A stretch of DNA of 64,000 nucleotides, taken from positions 1,488,001 through 1,552,000 of the forward strand of contig NZ_OY771475.1 in NCBI RefSeq assembly GCF_963674635.1, read 5' to 3'. Within the stretch, counting starts at the first letter, position 1. Every line of letters begins with the position of its first letter. The notes below the pieces were generated by a model. It did no database searches, had not been told where the DNA came from, and saw only the letters and a program-made list of their open reading frames with translations. The position numbers and the translations under genes are program-made. This stretch comes from Breoghania sp. GTDB lineage: Bacteria > Pseudomonadota > Alphaproteobacteria > Rhizobiales > Stappiaceae. Positions 55,414 through 63,006 of this stretch are shown here, piece by piece.

Positions 55414-55435
55414 GCGGCCGGGCTCTCCCGGCCGC
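55414..55435 (+). terminator. Hairpin between livK-like and livH-like genes
   Basis: A perfect 9-bp GC stem (55414-55422 with 55427-55435) has a 4-base loop, 18 bp past the livK-like stop, and is followed by CCCCTTTC. It probably attenuates read-through so that the binding protein is made in excess of the permeases. Confidence 0.65.
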
Positions 55436-55465
55436 CCCTTTCTCCGTAACAGTGACGGGGCCCCC

Positions 55466-56338
55466 TTGTCCGAGCTTCTCCAGTTCGTCCTTTCGGGCGT
55501 GACTGTCGGCGCCATCTATGCCGCTGTCGCCCTCGGCTTCACCCTTATCTACAACGCTTCCGGCGTGGCGAATTTCGCACAGGGCGAATTTGTCGTTGTC
55601 GGTGGCATGACGGCGGCTGCGCTCATTTCCGGCGGCGTTCCGGTCTATATCGCAGCCCCCCTGGCCGTGATTGCCGGAATGATCGTGGGCATCGGGCTCT
55701 ACAAGCTGGCCATCAGGCCCGCGGGCAAGGCTCCGCTCGTCTCGCTGGTGATCATCACCATCGGGGCAAGCATTTTCCTGCGTGGCGTCATGCAGATCGT
55801 CTTCGACAAGCAGATCCATCGCTACGAGGGCTTTTCCGGCGATGAGGCGCTGCGCTTTCTGGGCGCGACGATCCTGCCGCAGAGCTTGTGGATCATCGGC
55901 GGCAGCGTCGTTGTCTTTGCGCTGCTTGCGTGGTTCGTCGGACATACGAAGGCCGGGCGCGGCATCCGCGCGACCGCCTCCAACCGTCTGGCCGCCGTCC
56001 TTGTCGGCATCAATACAGGGCGTTCGATGAACCTGTCCTTTGCGCTTTCGGCCGCCGTTGGCGCGCTGGCGGGCGTGCTCGCCACGCCGGTGACCTTCAC
56101 CACCTATGACGCAGGCGTTCTCATGGCGCTGAAGGGCTTTTCCGCCACCATGCTCGGCGGCGTCGGCAACCCGTTCGGCGCGCTTGTGGGTGGCTTCGCC
56201 ATCGGCCTCATCGAGGCGATGACGGCTGGCTACATCTCGTCCGACTACAAGGATGCGGCTGCGTTCATCGTGATCCTCGGCGTTCTCTTCGTCATGCCGC
56301 AGGGCCTGTTCGGCCGGCGCACCACGGAGCGCGTGTGA
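55466..56338 (+). CDS. Liv-type ABC transporter permease (LivH-like)
   Basis: This 290-residue inner-membrane permease probably uses a TTG start at 55466 (read SELLQFVLSG onward); upstream sequence in the frame is a hairpin and unlike the family. It has about eight hydrophobic segments, with GFTLIYNASGVANFAQGEF as the LivH signature and FSATMLGGVGNPFGALVGGF near the C-terminus. It is the first permease of the pair with the next gene, overlapping it. Confidence 0.93.
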   Translation: MSELLQFVLSGVTVGAIYAAVALGFTLIYNASGVANFAQGEFVVVGGMTAAALISGGVPVYIAAPLAVIAGMIVGIGLYKLAIRPAGKAPLVSLVIITIGASIFLRGVMQIVFDKQIHRYEGFSGDEALRFLGATILPQSLWIIGGSVVVFALLAWFVGHTKAGRGIRATASNRLAAVLVGINTGRSMNLSFALSAAVGALAGVLATPVTFTTYDAGVLMALKGFSATMLGGVGNPFGALVGGFAIGLIEAMTAGYISSDYKDAAAFIVILGVLFVMPQGLFGRRTTERV

Positions 56339-57288
56339 TGAACCCGACCCTGAGAGCCTTTCTCATCACCGCCGGGCTCGTGGCGCTCGGTGCGCTGATC
56401 TTCCCCTCCAGCTACTATTTCCGGGTGGGCTCGCTCATCTGGATCAACACACTGTCGGTTACCGGCATTGTTGTTCTGCTGGGCTATGTGGGCCTCGTAA
56501 GCCTCGGCCATGCGGGCTTCTTCGCCATCGGCGCCTATGCGGTGGCGGTGCTGCCCGCCTATGGGGTGCCCTCCGGTGTGGCCTTCCTGATCGGTGCCGT
56601 GGCAGCCGGTGCGCTGGCGCTTGTTGTGGGACGTCCGATCCTGAAACTGTCCGGCTACTATCTCGCCATCGCCACGCTTGGCCTCGGCATGCTCATCTGG
56701 ATGGTTCTGACGAAGGAAGCCTGGCTGACCGGCGGACCCGACGGCATGACCGTCTCCGGCTTCAACCCGCGCCATTGGTTCGCAGCCCTCGGCATCAAGA
56801 TGAAGACGACGGAGGCCTGGTACTGGCTGAGCGGCGCTTTTGCCACCATCGGCGTTGTGCTGGCGGTCAATCTGGGCAACAGCCCGTGGGGCCGCGCGCT
56901 GCGCGCGGTCCACGACAGCGACGTCGCCGCCTCATCGCTCGGCGTCGATGTGGCGCGTGCCAAGGTCGTGGCCTTCGCGATCTCCGCCGTTTACGCCTCG
57001 GTCGCAGGGAGCCTTCTGTCGCTCGCCAACGGCTACATCACGCCGGACACGGCCGGGTTCATGCACTCGGTCGAAATGGTCACCATGGCCGTCCTCGGCG
57101 GGGCCGGCACCGTCTATGGCGCGATCGTCGGCTCCATGATCCTCACCGCCCTGCCCCAGGTCCTCACCGTCGTCGCAGAATATGAGCATCTCGTTCTCGG
57201 CGCGGTGATGGTCGCCACCATGGTTGCCATGCGCAACGGCCTCGTGCCCGCGCTCGGCAGTCTGGTGCATCGCTGGAGGTCGAAATGA
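56338..57288 (+). CDS. Liv-type ABC transporter permease (LivM-like)
   Basis: This 316-residue permease starts at 56338, inside the stop of the preceding gene; a GTG at 56335 is also possible. It has multiple membrane segments and the LivM signature LGYVGLVSLGHAGFFAIGAYA, then GRALRAVHDSDVAASSLGVDVARAKV and MAVLGGAGTVYGAIVGS. It forms the channel with the LivH-like protein and overlaps the next gene by 4 bp. Confidence 0.94.
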   Translation: MNPTLRAFLITAGLVALGALIFPSSYYFRVGSLIWINTLSVTGIVVLLGYVGLVSLGHAGFFAIGAYAVAVLPAYGVPSGVAFLIGAVAAGALALVVGRPILKLSGYYLAIATLGLGMLIWMVLTKEAWLTGGPDGMTVSGFNPRHWFAALGIKMKTTEAWYWLSGAFATIGVVLAVNLGNSPWGRALRAVHDSDVAASSLGVDVARAKVVAFAISAVYASVAGSLLSLANGYITPDTAGFMHSVEMVTMAVLGGAGTVYGAIVGSMILTALPQVLTVVAEYEHLVLGAVMVATMVAMRNGLVPALGSLVHRWRSK

Positions 57289-58073
57289 CCGTGCTTGAAA
57301 TCGAAAACCTCGGCGTCTCCTTTGGCGGGCTGAAGGCGGTGGACGGGGTCAGCTTCAACGCGGATGCGGGCGAAGTGACCTCGATCATCGGCCCCAACGG
57401 TGCGGGCAAGACAACGCTGTTCAATCTCGTCAGCAGCGTCTATCGGGCAAGCTCCGGCTCGGTACGCATCGAGGGCAAGGACGTGACCGGCGAGCCGCCG
57501 CACCTTCTGGCGCGCCGCGGCATGGCCCGCACGTTCCAGAACCTGCAGATCTTTCCGCAGATGACCGCCCTCGACAACGTGATGACGGGCTGTCATCTGC
57601 GCGAGAAATCGAACCTTTTCGCCGACCTTCTGGGCCTGCCCTCCAGCCGCCGGGAGACCGCGCACAGCCGGGAACTGGCGCATGAGGCGCTGGAACGCGT
57701 CGGTCTGAACGCCCTTTCCGCACGTCCGGCTTCCGATCTTTCCTACGGCCAGCTCAAGCGGCTTGAGATCGCGCGCGCTCTGGTGACGGGCTGCAAGATC
57801 CTGCTGCTCGACGAACCGGCCGCGGGCTGCAACGCGGTGGAGACGCGCGAAGTCGACGACCTCATCCACGCCATCGCCGAAGAAGGCGTCTGCGTGGTGC
57901 TTATCGAACATGACATGCGCATGGTGATGCGGATTTCATCGCATATCGTGGTGCTCGATCAGGGTACCAAGATCGCGGAAGGGCGCCCGGAAGACATCCG
58001 GGACAATCCGCGCGTGGTGGAAGCCTATCTGGGTGCGCACGGAGCGGCGGAGGCGCGTGCTGCCCATGGCTGA
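57285..58073 (+). CDS. Liv-type ABC transporter ATP-binding protein (LivG-like)
   Basis: This 262-residue ATPase has Walker A GPNGAGKTT (residues 33-41), the LivG-type insert GMARTFQNLQIFPQMT, signature LSYGQLKRLEIARAL, Walker B ILLLDEPAAGC, and the switch His in LIEHDMRMV. It pairs with the LivF-like protein to power the importer. Confidence 0.94.
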   Translation: MTVLEIENLGVSFGGLKAVDGVSFNADAGEVTSIIGPNGAGKTTLFNLVSSVYRASSGSVRIEGKDVTGEPPHLLARRGMARTFQNLQIFPQMTALDNVMTGCHLREKSNLFADLLGLPSSRRETAHSRELAHEALERVGLNALSARPASDLSYGQLKRLEIARALVTGCKILLLDEPAAGCNAVETREVDDLIHAIAEEGVCVVLIEHDMRMVMRISSHIVVLDQGTKIAEGRPEDIRDNPRVVEAYLGAHGAAEARAAHG

Positions 58074-58776
58074 TCCCCTTCTTGAAATTGCCGGGCTGGT
58101 GACAGCCTACGGCCCCATCGAGGTGCTGCATGGCGTCGATCTCAGCGTCGGCGAGGGTGAGATCGTCACCCTTGTCGGAGCGAACGGCGCGGGCAAGACG
58201 ACGTTGATGCGCTGCATCTCCGGCGTCCAGCCGATCAAGGCTGGCACCATCCGGTTTGCGGGCGTTGATCTGACAAAAAAGGCAGACTTCGCCCGCGCCG
58301 GGCTCGGCATCGCCCATTCGCCGGAAGGCCGCCAGATCTTCGGCGACCTCTCGGTGGAGGAGAACCTCGCGCTGGGCGGCTTCCATCGCAAGGACGACCT
58401 GACGGGCGATATGGAGGATGTCTTCGGCCTCTTCCCCATTCTGAAGGACAAGCGGCATCTGGCGGCAGGCGGACTTTCCGGCGGCCAGCAACAGATGCTC
58501 GCCATCGGTCGCGCGATCATGGGCCGTCCCAGGCTGCTATTGCTGGATGAGCCCTCCATGGGCCTCGCGCCGGTTCTGGTGGACCAGATCCTGGAGGTGA
58601 TCACCACGTTGCGAGATCGTGGCGTGACCCTTCTGGTTGTGGAACAGAATGCCTATGCCGCGCTCTCCATCGCCGACAGGGGCTATGTGATGGAGACGGG
58701 CAAGATCGCGCTTTCCGGCTCTGCCCAGGACCTCATTGCGGACCCGCGGGTGCGCGAAGCCTATCTGGGAGCGTGA
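58066..58776 (+). CDS. Liv-type ABC transporter ATP-binding protein (LivF-like)
   Basis: This 236-residue ATPase starts at 58066, overlapping its neighbour by 8 bp. Walker A is GANGAGKTT, the Q-loop region is GIAHSPEGRQIFGDLSV, the signature is LSGGQQQMLAIGRAI, Walker B is LLLLDEPSMGLAP, and VEQNAYAAL ends the switch region. It completes the five-part importer, followed 3 bp later by the TetR regulator. Confidence 0.95.
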   Translation: MADPLLEIAGLVTAYGPIEVLHGVDLSVGEGEIVTLVGANGAGKTTLMRCISGVQPIKAGTIRFAGVDLTKKADFARAGLGIAHSPEGRQIFGDLSVEENLALGGFHRKDDLTGDMEDVFGLFPILKDKRHLAAGGLSGGQQQMLAIGRAIMGRPRLLLLDEPSMGLAPVLVDQILEVITTLRDRGVTLLVVEQNAYAALSIADRGYVMETGKIALSGSAQDLIADPRVREAYLGA

Positions 58777-58779
58777 ACC

Positions 58780-59361
58780 ATGGCACGGACACGGGCGGCG
58801 GATTATGACGACAAGCGCGATGCGATCCATCGCGCGGCTGCCCGCATTCTTTCAAAGGCCGACGGCAAGGCCTCGATGAACCAGATCGCCGATGCCTGCG
58901 GCATTTCGAAAGCGTTGCTCTATCACTATTTCCGCAATCGCGACGAACTGATCTTCGACATCATCCATACCCATCTGAGCGAGATCGATCACACGCTGCA
59001 TGAGGAGGCCAACGGCCTCAAGGGCCGCGAGCGACTGCACAAGCTGTCCGACGCCCTGCTCACTCTCTATGAGGATGCGGACGATCTCCACCGCCTGCAA
59101 CTGGGGGCTCTGGGCGCGCTGCCGGACGAGGACGTGCAGCGCATCCGCGAGGTGGAGCGGGCAATCCTCGGCCATTTCAGAAGTGCCGTGCGCGAGATCG
59201 CCCCCGATCTGGAACGGCCGCGCATGGTGGCCGTCACCATGGGGCTGATGGGCATGCTGAACTGGGCCTTCACGTGGTTCCGCTCCGACGGCCCGCTGAC
59301 CCGAACCGAATTCGCCCGCATGGCCACCGACATGGCGTTGAGCGAGATCGAAAAGGGCTGA
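58780..59361 (+). CDS. paaR: TetR-family transcriptional regulator (PaaR-like)
   Basis: This 193-residue protein has a TetR helix-turn-helix (RDAIHRAAARILSKADGKASMNQIADACGISKALLYHYF region, residues 12-50) and an all-helical ligand domain with FRSDGPLTRTEFARMATDMAL near the end. Its place at the end of the Liv-like operon, facing the paa genes, supports the PaaR name, the TetR-type repressor of phenylacetate genes known in several bacteria. The palindrome at 54181 is a candidate target. Confidence 0.8.
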   Translation: MARTRAADYDDKRDAIHRAAARILSKADGKASMNQIADACGISKALLYHYFRNRDELIFDIIHTHLSEIDHTLHEEANGLKGRERLHKLSDALLTLYEDADDLHRLQLGALGALPDEDVQRIREVERAILGHFRSAVREIAPDLERPRMVAVTMGLMGMLNWAFTWFRSDGPLTRTEFARMATDMALSEIEKG

Positions 59362-59440
59362 GGCCCGGCGCAGGTTTCCGCTTTCGCTCCCCGGTTGGTC
59401 TGTAGTCCGGGTGAGCTTTTGTGCGCGCGGTCCTCTCCAA

Positions 59441-59585
59441 GCATGTGGCCGATCCTTCGAGACGCCTGCTTGCGCAGGCTCCTCAGGATGACGTTGTTCG
59501 TGTTGGGAAATCGAAAGAGCCAGCCCCACCCACAACGTCATCCTGAGGAGGCCCGCAGGACCGTCTCGAAGGATCGGCCACATGC
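59441..59585. repeat. Inverted pair of palindromic repeats (REP-like), locus 2
   Basis: A unit at 59441-59494 (GCATGTGGCCGATCCTTCGAGACG, then GCCTGC/GCAGGC stem, to GATGACGTT) is mirrored by a unit at 59534-59585 ending CTCGAAGGATCGGCCACATGC. The outer arms are perfect inverted complements, so the whole block could fold as one long hairpin. The remaining 323-bp region holds no gene. Same family as 40081-40243. Confidence 0.88.
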
Positions 59586-59684
59586 TCAAGCTCTCCCCAC
59601 GTACTCCTTCTACCCCCCATTGCTTCCCTAAGCGGTAGCCCCTCACCCGTTGCGAACAAACCAAGAATATCGCTAACTTGGGGC

Positions 59685-61772
59685 ATGAGCCTTATCGAAC
59701 CCGAATCGCCCCCGAGCCCGACCTATCTTGACCGCCTGAACGATGCGCAGCGCGAGGCTGTTCTGCATGGCGATGGACGGGCGGCCGATCCGCTTCTGGT
59801 GATCGCGGGTGCAGGCTCGGGCAAGACCAACACGCTCGCCCACCGTGTGGCACATCTGATCGTCAAGGGAGCAGACCCGCGGCGCATCCTCTTGATGACC
59901 TTTTCGCGCCGTGCGGCGCAGGAGATGACGCGTCGTGTGGAGCGGATCACGCGTGAGGTGATGGGCGAGAAGGCCGCCGTTCTGGCAGACGGGTTGACCT
60001 GGGCGGGGACGTTCCATGCCATCGGTGCGCGGCTCATTCGCGAATATGCGCCGGTGATCGGGCTCGACGAGGCGTTTTCGATTCATGATCGGGCCGATTC
60101 CGCCGACCTGATGAACCTCATCCGGCACGAACTGGGACTTTCCAATACCAAGAAGCGGTTCCCGGCCAAGAGCACCTGCCTCGCCATCTATTCGCGTGCG
60201 GTCAATGCACAGGCCGAGCTTGAGGCGGTTCTGCGCGCCTCTTTCCCGTGGTGTGCCGACTGGACAGCGGCGCTCAAGGCCCTGTTTGAGGGCTATGTGG
60301 AGGCCAAGCAGGCGCAGAACGTGCTCGATTACGATGACCTGCTGCTCTACTGGCGCGGCATGGTCACGGACGCGGGCCTGGGCGAGGTGATCGGCGACCG
60401 GTTCGATCATGTTCTGGTCGATGAATATCAGGATACCAACCGCCTTCAGGCCGCCATCCTGGCCGGCATGAAACCGGACGGGCGCGGGCTGACGGTGGTG
60501 GGCGACGATGCGCAGTCAATCTATTCCTTCCGCGGCGCGCAGGTGCGCAACATTCTCGATTTTCCGCAAAGCTTCGACCCGCCAGCCCGCATGGTGACGC
60601 TGGAGCGCAATTATCGATCCACCGCACCGATTCTTGCAGCCGCCAATGGCGTCATCGCGCTGTCGAAGGAACGTCACGCCAAGGAGCTGTGGACCGAGCG
60701 CACCAGCGCCGACAAGCCCCGCCTTGTCACGGTGCGCGAGGAAAACGATCAGGCCGCCTATATCTGCGAAGAAGTGCTGCGTGAGCGTGAGGCCGGAACC
60801 GCCCTGAAATCGCAGGCCGTCCTCTTCCGCGCCTCGCATCACTCCGGCCCGCTGGAAATCGAACTCACGCGCCGCAATATCCCCTTCGTGAAATTCGGCG
60901 GGCTGAAATTTCTGGATGCTGCCCATGTGAAAGACACGCTGGCGATCCTGCGTTTTGCCGACAATCTGCGCGATCGGGTGTCGGGTTTTCGCGTGCTGCA
61001 GCTCATTCCCGGTGTTGGCCCCTCGACAGCGGGCGCCGTGATGGATGCGCTGGCAATTGCCGCGGATGCGGGCGAAGAACTGGCCGCCTTCCCCATTGCC
61101 GCAAAATCGCGCGAAGACTGGGCGGACTTCGTTGCGCTGTTTGACGATCTTCGCCGCAAGTCCGGCGGCTGGCCTGCGGAGATCGAGCGGGTCCGGCGGT
61201 GGTATGAACCGCATCTGGAGCGCAGGCACGAGGATGCGGATACCCGCAAGGCAGATCTCGCCCAGCTTGAACAGATTGCAGCCGCGGCGCCCGACCGCGC
61301 GCGCTTCCTGACCGACCTCTCCCTCGACCCGCCCGATGCCACCAGCGACAAGGCCGGGCCGCCACTCATGGATGAGGACTACCTGATCCTCTCCACCATC
61401 CATTCCGCCAAGGGGCAGGAATGGAAGCAGGTTTTCGTGCTCAATTGCGTGGATGGCTGCATTCCGTCGGATCTCGCAACAGGGGCAAGCGAGGAAATAG
61501 AGGAAGAGCGACGACTGCTCTATGTGGCCATGACGCGGGCGAAGGATGCGTTGCATCTCATCACCCCGCAGCGCTTCTATACCCACGGCCAACGTTCTCG
61601 CGGGGACCGGCACGTCTATGCCAGCCGCACCCGTTTCATCGACACATCCTCGCTCGATCTCTATGAACGCACCTCTTGGCCAACCGCTCCGCGCGACTAT
61701 CCCGATCAGGCGCGGCGCGAGGCGCTGCCGCAGGTTGATCTCAAGGCGAAAATGAAAGGGATGTGGCGCTGA
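59685..61772 (+). CDS. UvrD/Rep-family ATP-dependent DNA helicase
   Basis: This 695-residue superfamily-1A helicase shows motif I VIAGAGSGKTNTL (residues 39-51), Ia MTFSRRAAQEM, motif II HVLVDEYQDTN, motif III GDDAQSIYSFRGA, motif IV LERNYRST, motif V STIHSAKGQEWKQVFV, and motif VI LYVAMTRAKD. It is complete and close in layout to UvrD/PcrA but is not necessarily the main repair UvrD. It unwinds DNA 3' to 5' in the family. The gene follows the palindromic repeat block. Confidence 0.92.
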   Translation: MSLIEPESPPSPTYLDRLNDAQREAVLHGDGRAADPLLVIAGAGSGKTNTLAHRVAHLIVKGADPRRILLMTFSRRAAQEMTRRVERITREVMGEKAAVLADGLTWAGTFHAIGARLIREYAPVIGLDEAFSIHDRADSADLMNLIRHELGLSNTKKRFPAKSTCLAIYSRAVNAQAELEAVLRASFPWCADWTAALKALFEGYVEAKQAQNVLDYDDLLLYWRGMVTDAGLGEVIGDRFDHVLVDEYQDTNRLQAAILAGMKPDGRGLTVVGDDAQSIYSFRGAQVRNILDFPQSFDPPARMVTLERNYRSTAPILAAANGVIALSKERHAKELWTERTSADKPRLVTVREENDQAAYICEEVLREREAGTALKSQAVLFRASHHSGPLEIELTRRNIPFVKFGGLKFLDAAHVKDTLAILRFADNLRDRVSGFRVLQLIPGVGPSTAGAVMDALAIAADAGEELAAFPIAAKSREDWADFVALFDDLRRKSGGWPAEIERVRRWYEPHLERRHEDADTRKADLAQLEQIAAAAPDRARFLTDLSLDPPDATSDKAGPPLMDEDYLILSTIHSAKGQEWKQVFVLNCVDGCIPSDLATGASEEIEEERRLLYVAMTRAKDALHLITPQRFYTHGQRSRGDRHVYASRTRFIDTSSLDLYERTSWPTAPRDYPDQARREALPQVDLKAKMKGMWR

Positions 61773-61928
61773 CCGCACCGCTTTTTCAGGTCCGCAGACC
61801 TGCCCGGGCCTTGCCAGCCATCAACGTTTCCACGGCTGGCCTGAGAAACGGAATGCATGAGCTCGCCTCATCCCCCACCCCATGACCCAAACCGATAGGG
61901 AGGATGCCCGCCAGTTTCGTCAAGAGGG

Positions 61929-62603
61929 TCAAACCGTGTGGGAGAGCTTCGCCAGACTGTCGAAAACGGCCCCGAAATGACAGGCCGCGCCCGCCAACAC
62001 GAAGACGTGCCAGATCGCCTTTGAAAAGCGCAGCCGCTCCCAGGCATAGAAGATCACGCCGAAGGAATAGAGCCCGCCGCCGAGGGCAATAAGCCAGAGC
62101 GTACTTGCGGGAAGCGCGTCGGCGATGACCGGATAGACCAGCACGCCGCACCAGCCCAACGCCAGATAGGCAGCCACCGCGACACGATCAAACCGTCCCG
62201 GCAATGCAATTTTCAAGATGATCCCCACAACCGCCAGTCCCCAGACAGAGCCCATCAGGGCTATGGAGACCGCCCCTGTCGGCATCTGCGCGATGAAGGG
62301 CGTGTAGGTCGCAGCGATCAGCAGGAAAATGGCGGAATGATCGAACCGGCGCAGGATCCACTTGGCCCTTGAAACCGGCCACATGTTGTAGAGCGAGGAG
62401 GCCGTGAGGGCCGCGATCAGGCCGGTGACGTAGACGCAGACCGCAATGGAGAGCGCAGGTCCCGCAACACCGAAGGCGTGGATCAGGAGCACAACCGCAC
62501 CGGCGACAGCCAGTGCAAGACCGATGAAATGCACCACGGCATCAGCAATCCGCTCAAGACGGTCTTCATGCCATGAAACGATGTGAGCCCAATCATGCGT
62601 CAT
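61929..62603 (-). CDS. Hemolysin III / PAQR-family membrane protein
   Basis: This 224-residue protein has seven predicted transmembrane segments. The conserved PAQR/HlyIII elements are visible: SLYNMWPVSRAKWILRRFDHSAIFLLIAATYTPF (basic segment plus Asp-His), and the C-terminal ALGGGLYSFGVIFYAWER and WHVFVLAGAACHFGAVF with the His pair. The family is a metal-dependent membrane hydrolase or receptor group; haemolysis is not implied by homology alone. Confidence 0.93.
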   Translation of the reverse strand: MTHDWAHIVSWHEDRLERIADAVVHFIGLALAVAGAVVLLIHAFGVAGPALSIAVCVYVTGLIAALTASSLYNMWPVSRAKWILRRFDHSAIFLLIAATYTPFIAQMPTGAVSIALMGSVWGLAVVGIILKIALPGRFDRVAVAAYLALGWCGVLVYPVIADALPASTLWLIALGGGLYSFGVIFYAWERLRFSKAIWHVFVLAGAACHFGAVFDSLAKLSHTV

Positions 62604-63006
62604 GTGATCTGATCCCTCCGGACGTCCAATCGCTACCCCCTGTCATGACGTCGCCTGAAAGACTAGCAAGGGAGTGCGACATGACTGTTAACGCGTCTGC
62701 CAACGCCGAGTTCAGCCGCTGTTCGTATTGAACAGGACCAATCCGGTTCACGTCGTCACAGAGGCGAGAACAGGTGCTTTGACCGACCATATGCGGAAAT
62801 TGGACATCTTTGCGATACGCCCCGCGACACAACTGCGCACCGCGCCGTCCCCCCACCTGTCTGACGTGCAAGATGTTGGGAACGGGGACTTGGGATTGAG
62901 CGCAGCGATGGTGTAGCTTACAGCTTCCCCATCCCGCCCACGGCCTTTTGCCTGCCGTGCACCCGGCCCTCCCCTTCCCGGGACAAAGCCGGGGTTTTCA
63001 GGACAT
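62604..63006. other. Divergent intergenic region hemolysin III-like / dipeptidase
   Basis: The 403 bases contain short open frames on both strands with no family-like features and no ribosome-binding site. I see no RNA gene or repeat. Promoters for the two outward genes are expected here. Confidence 0.45.

Noticed and set aside
61788..61803. Perfect 6-bp hairpin after the helicase gene
   Set aside because: The T run lies before the stem on the plus strand and none follows on either strand, so a terminator is not supported.
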